From M0027 sp021713415 (GTDB lineage: Bacteria; Pseudomonadota; Gammaproteobacteria; Francisellales; Francisellaceae), in NCBI GenBank assembly GCA_021713415.1, contig JAKJJQ010000020.1, positions 1 through 50,999 of the forward strand: a DNA stretch of 50,999 nucleotides. Reading direction: 5' to 3'. Shown here one piece after another: positions 26,471 to 35,513 of the stretch. The notes beneath the pieces are model-generated. The model made no database searches and was not told the origin of the DNA. It worked only from the letters and a program-made list of their open reading frames with translations. Each line of letters starts with the position of its first letter. The first letter of the stretch is position 1. The position numbers and the translations under genes were made by a program.

Positions 26471-29400
26471 ATGAAAGAATATGTTGGTTTAAGAAGTTGG
26501 TTAACATCAAAATTTGTGGAAACGGTTCTATATACGAAGTTACATCGAGTTAATCAAGGGCAACCAGATCGAACAGTAGCTGTGCCTTCATTAGATGATG
26601 CAGCAAGTATTTCTAAGGTTTTATTATCTCATAATGAAACATTAGGAGTGAGAAAAAGAGAGTTTGACCCAACTTTAGATACAGATGGGAGAGTAATTGG
26701 ATGGCGTACAACAGGGATTGTTAACGGTAAAGACTGGAATCAGTATGATCAGTTTGTTATTCCAATTAATACAAGTGCGGCACATAATGAGGCACTTATT
26801 CTATTTCCTGGTGAAAATCCAAAAAAAGCTATTTTTGTAGATCCAATGGGTACTGAAATCTCAGCTAAAAGGAGGTTAGAGTTACAAGAATTAGGATTTA
26901 CAAATATTCTATCAGTGACGCATCAGGTGCAACAAGATGGGTTTCGTTGTGGTGATTATACGATTGCTTTAGTTGAGGCAATTTTAAATGAAGATCATCC
27001 TGAAAATTTAGATCAGCTAGGATTAAATCAAGTTGCAATTGGCCTTTCTAATGATCCTCAAGTATTAAATCAAAATCGATCTCGCTACGTTCATGAGTAT
27101 CTTTTATCATTGGCTTTGGATGGTGTTTTGCCAGAAGATCGTGAAGTTGTAGTTAGCCAAAGTTTGATGGGACAAATTAGACAAACTCAAGCAAATCCAG
27201 GTTATCTAAGTCCATATTTATCAACTGAACCAGATGATAGTGTTTCTCGTCATGATGCTGATGCAAGAATAAGAGATAGTTTGGTGTATCGACGTTATTT
27301 TAGCGGTGATATAGAGAGAATGCTAAAATATGGTGTTAGTAGTAAATATTTTAGTGAGTTGGAGTCTAAATATAAATCAAAAAATAATACAAGTGAAGAT
27401 TTAAATGTAGAGAGTGATGATCCTATTGTGAGTATAGGTCTTCATGAATCATCTCCAAAGTTAAGTGAGACAGAATTAAGAGCTCAAAAAGTAGCTCAAA
27501 GAAGGGAAAAAATTAGTCAATTAGAATCAGAGATTGAATCTTTAAGTGAACAACATAAAAATTTACATTTAATAAGCATCAAACCTGAAATTGAAGATAC
27601 GGATAAGCTAACATTAAAATCTGGTGATTTAGAGTTGGCAAAATTGCAAAGTCATCTAAAAAATTTAGATAAACAAAGACACTCAATAGAAGAGCAAATA
27701 GAGAAGATAACAGCTGAAATATGTGAAAATATTCAAGTACCTGAAGAAACATCTAGCATTATCTTATCAGATGATTTAATTAAACAGTTAGAAAAGTTAT
27801 CTAGTTGGCAAGAAACAATTGAACAGGCGATACAAAAAGATTCAACTGGACTTAGTGGTAAACTTAAACCATTGTTTAGGGTAGCAAATGAGTATTTAGC
27901 ACAAAAGAAAATTCTGGATAAAGAAACAGAGCAGTTAGAAATAGATATTAAAGCTTTTGACTCTTTACAAGACTTAAACTCAGGTAAATTAGATTTAGTT
28001 AAGCGTTGGAAATTGCTTGATATGGCCGTAAAAAGTGCTAAAGATAACTATCAAACTCATTTACGGCATGAGGAAGAGAAAAAGTCAGATAGCAAAATAA
28101 ACTATACAGAAATGTTATCTACTGTAACTTCCAAGTTTAAACAATTTTCACAATTTGGTAGTAAATTTGGTGATGGAACTGATCTTGAACGCTTATCATA
28201 TCAAGGGCTTGCTGAAGCACTTCATGGTACATATTCAGATATAAAAAGTGCTGAAAATTTTTTCTTTAAATCTGATAGTCGACGACTATTACTAGAATCT
28301 TTAGCAGTCTTAGGGATTGAGAAAGGTGATTTTAAGTCAGTTGATACTTTAAGATTAAAACTTGAGAAAATAGATTGTAATAGTGATTCATTGGTTCAAA
28401 AAGTTGGTGCTACTCATAAAGTACGATCATTGGAAAACCTTAATCAATTTTCACAACACTTTTTAGATGACCGTTTAAAAAAGAAGCATCAACAAGAAAA
28501 GATAGATGTTTCACGTGATAAAGTAAAAATAGAGACTCAAAAATTATTAGAGATACAGCGAAAGCAAGAGACAGTATTAAAGCAAATTACTTCTGTAGCA
28601 GGCAATAAAACGTTAGAAGAAAATATTCATTTATTTCAAGAACAGTCAAATGAATTAAGAAAAGTTACTGAAGAGTTTAAAGAAACGGAATTATCGGCTA
28701 AAAAAATTGTCAATCAAATTGAATCAAAGCCTAAAGATTATCTTAGTGAAAAGATGACAGATATTGAAAAGGATATAGAAAAGAAAAGACAACAGTTAGA
28801 TATTGAGTCAAAAGAGTCTTTTAAGGATGAAATAACTTCAGCTAAAAAAGTAATTGATCAAGAAGTTGAGTCTTATAAGAAAGAGTTATTAAAGTTAGGG
28901 AAGTTTGATACTAAGCAATTACCATTAGATCAACAGTTAATATTTGGAGAAATTAGTAAAAGATTACAAAAACATCATGATCAGTTAGAGATTTTATCAA
29001 AAAGGATGAATGATCAATTTGAAATATGTAAACGAGAATTAGACAATAGTAAAGCTTCAGTAGGTGATTTTTATAAGCACTTTTCTAATTTGAAAGGTGC
29101 AACAAATATACTAACAGCTGAAATAAATCAGACAAGAAAAGAAATCTCTCAATTAGTATTTTGGCTAGCTGTGAATGTAGATAAAAATACTATATTAGGT
29201 ATAAATATTGATCAGTTAGATTTTGAGGGTATTGATCTTAGAGCCGCTAATTTAACTAAAGTAAATGAGACTAGTGACTTTTCATATGATTATAGCCAAG
29301 CTAATTATGATGGTGCCATATTAGGTGTTGTTTCAAGAGCAGAAATTGAACATAAGTTAACTGAATTTAAAAAAGCAATTAACCGAGATAAAGATAAAAT

Positions 29401-32400
29401 TTCAGATGTTTTGTTAGATATTAAAACAAAAGAAGTTAAGTGGGAGCAATATAAAGAAGCATGGTCTGAGCATTTTTCATTTTACCCAATTTTAGATGAT
29501 AGCAAAGTATCAATACAGAATAATTTAATTAAGTATTTAAGTTTAATTGAGCAGAAATTAATCCAAGAAGTTGATGAGATTTCTGAGCTTGAAGATACTG
29601 AAGAATTAAAAATTACTGATGTGGATTCAGCCATTGGTGAAGAGTTTACATCTACAAAATTTCCATTTGACATGGATGATAGCGATTTTAGTAAAGCAAT
29701 ATTTGCAGGCAGAGTCCATGGTATATCGTTTCGATATGCTAAAATGCCGAAGGATTTGAGAAATTTTGAGTTTAATAATTGTATTTTAACTAATGCAGAT
29801 TTTAAAGGCTGTCAGGTTAATGAGTATACAAAACTATCTAGATCTGCAAATAATTTAAGCGGATTAACATTAGATCGAGATATGTTAAGTAGGAAAAAGC
29901 ATTTTTCTTTAGCTGGTCATATAATAGATGGATATAAAGATGGAGTATTACCTAAAGATTTAAGAGGTCTAGATTTATCTTATGCTACGATATGTAATAT
30001 AGATTTAAGTAACTATATTATCGATGAAACAACAATATTTGATCATACTGAATTTAGAAATGTTACATTTAAAGATTGTAAGATAAATAAAGCCACTTTT
30101 GAGGGATGTATTTTTGAAGGTTGTGAATTTACAGGTAAAGATAGTGAATTAAGTCAACTTTCATTTAGAAAGTGTACTTTTAATAATGGTATTCAGTTTA
30201 AAACTGATATTACAAAATCTGAATTTTTAGGTTGTTCATTCCAAAATTGTCAATTTGGTGATAAAGATAGTCTTGGAGTTAAAATTGACGCGTCTTTTAA
30301 GGATAGTAAATTTTTAGGGTTTACAGAAGTTGCATCATGGTGTGATATGTCATCTAGTGTACTATCAAAAGTTCATTTTGAAGATATTGAGTTAGGCGCG
30401 CTTTGTACTTTACCAAAAGATGGTGCAGGTACAGGCATAACTGTTGATGAGATAGATCAAAACAGTTTCGCAATCAAAGGTAGTGTTTTTTCAAATAGTG
30501 ATAGAGTCAAATATACCTATATGTCTGCAGATCAATTTATTAATTTATTTGATGATTATATTTCTAGGTTAAGTAATAGTAAAGAATCAACAGCTACTAT
30601 CAGAAAAAATGCACTAGAGTGGGTAACTAATCATATAGATAATGTCGGAAGTTTAGATGATAAAAGAAGAATTTTTGACACACTAAACCGATGGAGTGAA
30701 AGCAAATATAGTAAAAGTAGTAGTAATGACTATAAGTGGCGGTTATTTAATCATTATCGTGAAAATACTTCATGGATGCCGGGAAGAAAAAAGATTAAAA
30801 AATCGGCAACAGCTGCAAAAATTTTTGATGTCATTGGTCTTAGTATTTCTAAAGATAATGCTGGTATGGCAAAATTTAGTTATACAACTAAATTAAAACC
30901 GGATATGCAATGTTTTCAAGTTGCATTTCAAAGCCTATTAACAGACACAGATATAGATAATCTGAAATTAGATAAGAATATTCCTAAATCACAGTTAGAT
31001 GTCATTAGAAAAGTCAGAAATGGTTTTGCAAAAGTTGATCTAAAAGCATTTGCTAGGGAAATGAAAGCGAATACTGAATTAGATCTTGGTGATGAAGGTG
31101 TATTAAAAGTAATGACTTCGAGCATAAAATCTAAAGATCTAAATCAAGATGTAAAACGGTTAAAGTCAATTACTAAAAATAGAAACAATACTATAGATGC
31201 TTTTGTGTATCTTTTAACTGAGAGTCATTCAGATAAAATTGATCAAGTAGTTGATGTCTTAAAACCAACTGAGTTGCTTAGAATACTATCTGCAGTGCAA
31301 TCTAGATATAGAACATTAAAACCAGAAGTTAGTGATTTAAAAGCTCTAAATAGTAATTTGTCGGATGTGAAAATTGCGATGCAGCTTATGATACAGTCGG
31401 TTATTTTAGAGACTGCAGTTGATTTATTACTTAAAGATAAAAAAGCATGTCGTTACTTTTTAGAATTAATTACAGATTTACCTGTTACAAAGAGAAATTT
31501 AATTAATAAGGATAGTATTGAAAAATTTCTTAAAACAAAGGATCTTGGGGATTTAGAATTCACATGGAATAAAGAAGGCTTTAGACCAGATGAGTTTATT
31601 GAATATATCAATGAATTCTTACTATTGTTTGATGATAAGCATGCCTTTCATAATATAAGTAAAGATCATAAAGTTTATCAAAAAGTAAAAGATAAATTTT
31701 TAGAAAAATTTGATTCTGATAAAATATCTGGTAATAAAGAGTTAAATCAATTGATTACAAATCATTTGCAGCATAAATATAGCTCAACTATGACATCTCA
31801 TGAAATAAAAGAAAAAGCTAATCGTTTAGTTTCTCAGCTTCTTATTGGTAAAGAACCACCAAAAGTTGGTTGGCCTGCAAGTTTACAAAGTAAATTTGAA
31901 GGTAAAGATGAATATAAAAATTTACAAGATCAGATGAAAGAGTGGGCAAGAGCTAAGGCATTAGATTCACAAATTGATAAATTCGTAAAATCTATAATTC
32001 TTAGTGCGGCATCAGACTATTATAAAAACTCAGCAGATAGAAAGATATCAAAAGTAAAACAGAGATTTGGAGGATTAAAAAGCTTATTTGAAGTATCGCT
32101 TCATGGTGGTGACTTAAGGGTTACTTACAAAAAGAAGATGACTTTAGCAGATTTAAATCAAATTATGGCATCATTACAGAACTCACGAGGACGTTCTAGT
32201 CATGTAGATAGATCTGAGATAGCATGTAAGCGTGCGATTGAAAAACATGCAAATGACCCAGAGATATTTAAACCAATATCAGGAAATGCATTGCCAACTA
32301 TTAAAATTAATGGAGAATTAACGGATAAAACGCCAGTGAAAGTTTCTTTAGATGATTATAATCTAGGCGTAGATGATGGAATAAAAAGTAAAGGTTTACC

Positions 32401-32956
32401 TAGTAGTGTTAATGGTAAATTAAAAATCTTAAAAAACCATTTAGATAGTTTAGAGAGGCAAATACAAAAGCTTGATAAATGTAAAATAGCATTAAAACAA
32501 GCAAGCTCAAAGACAAGTGTGCCTGAATCTTCTGGTGTAGTATCAGATCTCGAGCATGATTTTAAGGTTTCTTTAATGGCTTTAGGAATTGATGGAATAG
32601 TTCATGGTAAAAGTTCTGGGGATGGTATGTTAAAAACATCCAAAAAAATTAAAGAAGTTCAAAAAAGGACTGTTAAGAGTATATCATCTTTAAAAACTCG
32701 AATTAAATCAGATATTGAAAGTTTAGCAAAACGGTTACCTAGTACACATTTTGATTCAATAGCAAAAGCCCAAATTGAAGGTTTTGCTAAAGGCATCAAT
32801 AAGTCATCTACTTATAATGAGATTGCATTGGTTTATAAAAAAGTAACTCAAGCAGTAAACGAAGGATTTGGTTTAACTAAAAGGTCAGAGCCAATATCAT
32901 TATTTCAGAGTCATGATAGTCAATCTAAAAGTGAGCTTACTAGAGAGCTTGTTTAA
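26471..32956 (+). CDS. Giant effector candidate: Ulp1-like (CE-clan) cysteine protease with coiled coils and pentapeptide repeats
   Basis: The 2161-residue protein has no signal peptide. Near its N-terminus it carries the triad of CE-clan proteases: His105 in SAAHNEALILF, Asp124 in IFVDPMG, Gln154 and Cys160 in QQDGFRCGDYT. The Q-to-C spacing of six and the Q-x-x-G-[YF]-x-C-G-x-Y pattern match yeast Ulp1 (QPNGYDCGIY); His-Asp and Asp-Cys distances are also compatible. Such enzymes remove ubiquitin or SUMO-like proteins, or act as acetyltransferases (YopJ type). Residues about 340-900 are mostly coiled coil. Pentapeptide-like A(D/N)LxG repeats lie near 912-950, 1066-1120 and 1157-1275. The remainder is helical and unrecognised. 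The C-terminus ends in hydrophobic LV after a polar stretch, as in many Dot/Icm substrates. AAAGGAGG with short spacing precedes the ATG. The effector role is inferred. Confidence 0.7.
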   Translation: MKEYVGLRSWLTSKFVETVLYTKLHRVNQGQPDRTVAVPSLDDAASISKVLLSHNETLGVRKREFDPTLDTDGRVIGWRTTGIVNGKDWNQYDQFVIPINTSAAHNEALILFPGENPKKAIFVDPMGTEISAKRRLELQELGFTNILSVTHQVQQDGFRCGDYTIALVEAILNEDHPENLDQLGLNQVAIGLSNDPQVLNQNRSRYVHEYLLSLALDGVLPEDREVVVSQSLMGQIRQTQANPGYLSPYLSTEPDDSVSRHDADARIRDSLVYRRYFSGDIERMLKYGVSSKYFSELESKYKSKNNTSEDLNVESDDPIVSIGLHESSPKLSETELRAQKVAQRREKISQLESEIESLSEQHKNLHLISIKPEIEDTDKLTLKSGDLELAKLQSHLKNLDKQRHSIEEQIEKITAEICENIQVPEETSSIILSDDLIKQLEKLSSWQETIEQAIQKDSTGLSGKLKPLFRVANEYLAQKKILDKETEQLEIDIKAFDSLQDLNSGKLDLVKRWKLLDMAVKSAKDNYQTHLRHEEEKKSDSKINYTEMLSTVTSKFKQFSQFGSKFGDGTDLERLSYQGLAEALHGTYSDIKSAENFFFKSDSRRLLLESLAVLGIEKGDFKSVDTLRLKLEKIDCNSDSLVQKVGATHKVRSLENLNQFSQHFLDDRLKKKHQQEKIDVSRDKVKIETQKLLEIQRKQETVLKQITSVAGNKTLEENIHLFQEQSNELRKVTEEFKETELSAKKIVNQIESKPKDYLSEKMTDIEKDIEKKRQQLDIESKESFKDEITSAKKVIDQEVESYKKELLKLGKFDTKQLPLDQQLIFGEISKRLQKHHDQLEILSKRMNDQFEICKRELDNSKASVGDFYKHFSNLKGATNILTAEINQTRKEISQLVFWLAVNVDKNTILGINIDQLDFEGIDLRAANLTKVNETSDFSYDYSQANYDGAILGVVSRAEIEHKLTEFKKAINRDKDKISDVLLDIKTKEVKWEQYKEAWSEHFSFYPILDDSKVSIQNNLIKYLSLIEQKLIQEVDEISELEDTEELKITDVDSAIGEEFTSTKFPFDMDDSDFSKAIFAGRVHGISFRYAKMPKDLRNFEFNNCILTNADFKGCQVNEYTKLSRSANNLSGLTLDRDMLSRKKHFSLAGHIIDGYKDGVLPKDLRGLDLSYATICNIDLSNYIIDETTIFDHTEFRNVTFKDCKINKATFEGCIFEGCEFTGKDSELSQLSFRKCTFNNGIQFKTDITKSEFLGCSFQNCQFGDKDSLGVKIDASFKDSKFLGFTEVASWCDMSSSVLSKVHFEDIELGALCTLPKDGAGTGITVDEIDQNSFAIKGSVFSNSDRVKYTYMSADQFINLFDDYISRLSNSKESTATIRKNALEWVTNHIDNVGSLDDKRRIFDTLNRWSESKYSKSSSNDYKWRLFNHYRENTSWMPGRKKIKKSATAAKIFDVIGLSISKDNAGMAKFSYTTKLKPDMQCFQVAFQSLLTDTDIDNLKLDKNIPKSQLDVIRKVRNGFAKVDLKAFAREMKANTELDLGDEGVLKVMTSSIKSKDLNQDVKRLKSITKNRNNTIDAFVYLLTESHSDKIDQVVDVLKPTELLRILSAVQSRYRTLKPEVSDLKALNSNLSDVKIAMQLMIQSVILETAVDLLLKDKKACRYFLELITDLPVTKRNLINKDSIEKFLKTKDLGDLEFTWNKEGFRPDEFIEYINEFLLLFDDKHAFHNISKDHKVYQKVKDKFLEKFDSDKISGNKELNQLITNHLQHKYSSTMTSHEIKEKANRLVSQLLIGKEPPKVGWPASLQSKFEGKDEYKNLQDQMKEWARAKALDSQIDKFVKSIILSAASDYYKNSADRKISKVKQRFGGLKSLFEVSLHGGDLRVTYKKKMTLADLNQIMASLQNSRGRSSHVDRSEIACKRAIEKHANDPEIFKPISGNALPTIKINGELTDKTPVKVSLDDYNLGVDDGIKSKGLPSSVNGKLKILKNHLDSLERQIQKLDKCKIALKQASSKTSVPESSGVVSDLEHDFKVSLMALGIDGIVHGKSSGDGMLKTSKKIKEVQKRTVKSISSLKTRIKSDIESLAKRLPSTHFDSIAKAQIEGFAKGINKSSTYNEIALVYKKVTQAVNEGFGLTKRSEPISLFQSHDSQSKSELTRELV

Positions 32957-33010
32957 TTAATTCAATTTTTTAATTATAAATTTAACTTTAAATAATCATA
33001 GGAGGTTGCT

Positions 33011-33712
33011 ATGCCAAAATTTCAATATATGATCAATGGTACAATTTCTAAAAAAGGTGAACCAATTGATCAAATTTACAGGTTTGATGGATATTCTGAT
33101 AATGCAGAATATGATTCAAATGGCGAGGCTGAAGAATGGACACCATATAATAATTGTTGGATGCTTGCTTCTTGTATAGCTACAGGCAATGATATTATTG
33201 AAGCAAGAAAGCATTATTTATCACAACTATCAGAGCAGAGGGATTCTGATAGTGAGATTATTCGGATGGAAGAAAAAGGCATCCCTCTTGGATCAGAAGC
33301 TGAGGTGTATCAAAAAATGGGCATGATACAACAAAAAGTTGAATTTAACTCTGAAGAGGTTATGAGATTATTAAAATCTAGTGGTGGACCTATTGTTATT
33401 GATAGACCGTCACAGTCTAATGGAGATAATTTGCATGCTGAAGTAGTTATTGGTGTCGAAGATGATCAATTCATTTGTTATGGCACAAGTGAAGCAGAAA
33501 TTGTTAAAAGAAATTTCTCTGATTATAGTGACTCTAATGTCAAGGTATATATACCTAGTGAAAGGTTATCCAAATTTGATGTGCAACAGGATAAGCCCAT
33601 ATCTCCGTTTTTTGAAGTTGAAGAAAAACAAAATTTATTGGAAGTTGAATCAAGTTCTACCAGTAGTGAACCAACAAAGAAAAGTTGTTATGATTATTGT
33701 GCAATAATGTAG
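33011..33712 (+). CDS. Cysteine-protease-like effector candidate with a C-terminal CaaX box
   Basis: A 233-residue protein with no signal peptide. It shows a papain-like pattern: YNNCWMLASC with candidate nucleophile Cys49 followed by Trp, as in AvrRpt2- and C39-type proteases, then HAEVVIGVEDDQFICYG with candidate His142. The third catalytic residue is not obvious. Before the end is a Glu-rich stretch (FEVEEKQNLLEVE), like the E-block of Dot/Icm secretion signals. The last residues are CYDYCAIM: Cys230-Ala-Ile-Met is a textbook CaaX box, and Met as last residue favours farnesylation by the host. Cys226 could be palmitoylated. Bacteria lack this modification, so the motif would only work in a eukaryotic cell. 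It starts 54 bases after the giant gene with a near-identical ribosome-binding context (GGAGGTTGCTATG), so the two may be one operon. Confidence 0.72.
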   Translation: MPKFQYMINGTISKKGEPIDQIYRFDGYSDNAEYDSNGEAEEWTPYNNCWMLASCIATGNDIIEARKHYLSQLSEQRDSDSEIIRMEEKGIPLGSEAEVYQKMGMIQQKVEFNSEEVMRLLKSSGGPIVIDRPSQSNGDNLHAEVVIGVEDDQFICYGTSEAEIVKRNFSDYSDSNVKVYIPSERLSKFDVQQDKPISPFFEVEEKQNLLEVESSSTSSEPTKKSCYDYCAIM

Positions 33713-33728
33713 TGATATAAATAATAAA

Positions 33729-33757
33729 TTGACATAAATAAACAAAAAATCTATATT
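33729..33757 (+). promoter_or_regulatory. Sigma-70 promoter of the RimJ-like gene
   Basis: A perfect TTGACA (33729-33734), a 17-base spacer and TATATT (33752-33757, five of six) form the best consensus promoter in the window. Transcription would start near 33764, about 30 bases before the ATG at 33794. Confidence 0.75.
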
Positions 33758-33793
33758 TTAGCCTAACCCTAATGACTTTATGATTAAGCTAAA

Positions 33794-34363
33794 ATGAAAC
33801 CTTTCTATTATCAATTCAATGCTGAGATTTATATTGCTTCATTAGAGCAAGCTGATCCTTTAGCCGTATTGGACTTTTTTAAACGTACGGATAAAACCTT
33901 TTATGAATTAACACCTGAACGTAGTGAGCATTTTTATACGCCACAGTATTGGCATTTTGAAGTAGAGATGGCGCTTCATCATTTTGAAAAACAAAAAAAA
34001 GCTAGTTTTGTCATTGCATATAAGGATGATGATAATAAAGAAGTCGTTATTGGCTGGGTTAATTATAACAATGTGATTCATGGTGCATTTAAAGCTTGTT
34101 ATTTAGGTTATGTTTTAGATGAGCCTTTTCATGGCAAAAACATTATGTATACAGCTTTATCTGTGACGATTCCTTATGTTATGGATGCATTTCATTTAAA
34201 TCGAATCATGGCAAATTATATTCCTGAAAATAAACCAAGTGAACGTGTATTATTACGTTTAGGCTTTGAAAAGGAAGGTTATGCAAAGCGTTATTTAAAA
34301 TTAGGAGGCAAATGGCGTGATCATGTGATGACTGCTTTTATTAATCGAGATCGATTTGAATGA
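33794..34363 (+). CDS. GNAT-family N-acetyltransferase, RimJ-like
   Basis: A 189-residue acetyltransferase of the RimJ/RimL branch, which acetylates N-termini of ribosomal proteins or related amines using acetyl-CoA. It has LGYVLDEPFHGKNIMYTALSVTIPYVMDAFHLNRIMANYIPENKPSERVLLRLGFEKEGYA in order, with the GNAT motif A region and the classic N-x-x-S-x-x-[LV]-x-x-x-x-GF motif B. The end, YLKLGGKWRDHVM, is typical of RimJ. No clear Shine-Dalgarno precedes the ATG, which fits a short leader from the promoter at 33729. It is convergent with panD (2 bases between stops). Confidence 0.85.
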   Translation: MKPFYYQFNAEIYIASLEQADPLAVLDFFKRTDKTFYELTPERSEHFYTPQYWHFEVEMALHHFEKQKKASFVIAYKDDDNKEVVIGWVNYNNVIHGAFKACYLGYVLDEPFHGKNIMYTALSVTIPYVMDAFHLNRIMANYIPENKPSERVLLRLGFEKEGYAKRYLKLGGKWRDHVMTAFINRDRFE

Positions 34364-34365
34364 TA

Positions 34366-34698
34366 TTAATTATGCTTCAAATCAACCAACTTGGGTGCTA
34401 AAGTTTCTTCATTTGGATTAATCATCGCATAAGATAGAATAAAAATTTCATCACCAATTTCACATTTTCTAGCAGCTGGGCCATTAAGACCGATAATTTT
34501 ACTACCACGTTCACCTGCAATAACATACGTTTCTAGTCGCTCACCGTTATTTAAATTAACAATAGATACTTTTTCATTAATTGAGATTGATGCTTGATCC
34601 ATAATATCTTCATCTATGGTGATACTTCCTACATAATAAAGATCTTTTTGACTAACTGTCGCATAAGATATTTTTGATTTAAGTGTGCTAATTAGCAT
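34366..34698 (-). CDS. panD: Aspartate 1-decarboxylase
   Basis: It makes beta-alanine from aspartate. The 110-residue proenzyme contains LYYVGSITIDEDIMD, where Gly-Ser is the self-cleavage site that produces the pyruvoyl cofactor on the Ser. ETYVIAGERGSKIIGLNGPAARKCEIGDEIFILSYA matches the family core, with the conserved Asn of LNGPAAR. The length is near the usual 115-126. It is the last gene of the panG-panB-panC-panD operon, after a 27-base gap (36 with the ATG start of panC). Confidence 0.95.
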   Translation of the reverse strand: MLISTLKSKISYATVSQKDLYYVGSITIDEDIMDQASISINEKVSIVNLNNGERLETYVIAGERGSKIIGLNGPAARKCEIGDEIFILSYAMINPNEETLAPKLVDLKHN

Positions 34699-34725
34699 AA
34701 TTTAATTTGTCCTTCTATTTTTATT

Positions 34726-35493
34726 TTAAAGTTCTATATTATCAATCAAGCGCACATCACCAATATTAACTGCGCTTAAAAGTCGATTTTCATATTGTTT
34801 GATATATTCAATATCAATACCTAGTTCGCTTAATTTTTGACTAATTAATTTAGGATTATTTCGATATTGATTAAATATGATTGCAAATTGTTCGGCTTGA
34901 TGTTTCTCTTGAGGGTTTAGGCGAATATTTCTTGAGCTTAAAGCAAGGTTTGAATTTTTTTCTCGAATTGTAGGGCATGGAGTAATTTTAGTATCAAGAA
35001 AAAAGGCATCTGCCATTGATTCAATCAGTTTAAATTGTTGGTAGTCTTTTTCTCCAAAGTACGCATTATTTGCTTTAACTAATAGTAATAGCTTCATAAC
35101 AATAGTTAATACACCATCAAAATGTCCAGGTCTAAATTCCCCTTCCATTGTTTTTGATAGTGGATGATCTGTTATAATTTTAGTTAAGTAATTATCAGGG
35201 TAGAGTGCTTCTTTTTGAGGCATTAATACATAATTTACACCTAGAGATTCAGCCAATTCGAGGTCTTTTTCAGGCGTTAATGGGTAATTATTAAAGTCAT
35301 TTGAATCATTAAACTGTGTTGGATTAACAAAAATACTTAAAATAGTTAAGTCATTTTCATCAACTGATCGTTGAATTAATGATGCATGACCCGTATGCAA
35401 GCAGCCCATCGTTGGCACAAAGCCAATAGTTGCAGTAGTTGATAAATTTTTACGTAAGTTTCGCCAATTTGCTATTTCTTTAATTACTTCCAT
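34726..35493 (-). CDS. panC: Pantoate-beta-alanine ligase
   Basis: It joins pantoate and beta-alanine to pantothenate using ATP. GFVPTMGCLHTGHASLIQRS carries the HxGH nucleotidyltransferase motif, SIFVNPTQFN and YFGEKDYQQ are further signatures, and the KMSKS-equivalent is in LALSSRNIRLN. I set the start at ATG 35493 because AGGGG lies about 10 bases before it; a TTG three codons earlier is less likely. The product is 255 residues, shorter than the common 280 because the C-terminal domain is slightly trimmed. It lies 20 bases after panB. Confidence 0.93.
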   Translation of the reverse strand: MEVIKEIANWRNLRKNLSTTATIGFVPTMGCLHTGHASLIQRSVDENDLTILSIFVNPTQFNDSNDFNNYPLTPEKDLELAESLGVNYVLMPQKEALYPDNYLTKIITDHPLSKTMEGEFRPGHFDGVLTIVMKLLLLVKANNAYFGEKDYQQFKLIESMADAFFLDTKITPCPTIREKNSNLALSSRNIRLNPQEKHQAEQFAIIFNQYRNNPKLISQKLSELGIDIEYIKQYENRLLSAVNIGDVRLIDNIEL

Positions 35494-35513
35494 GAGTAAC
35501 AACCCCTTATTAT

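Noticed and set aside
29482..29673. Antisense 63-residue Ser-rich frame in the giant gene
   Set aside because: A chance frame opposite codons for acidic residues; no supporting signals.
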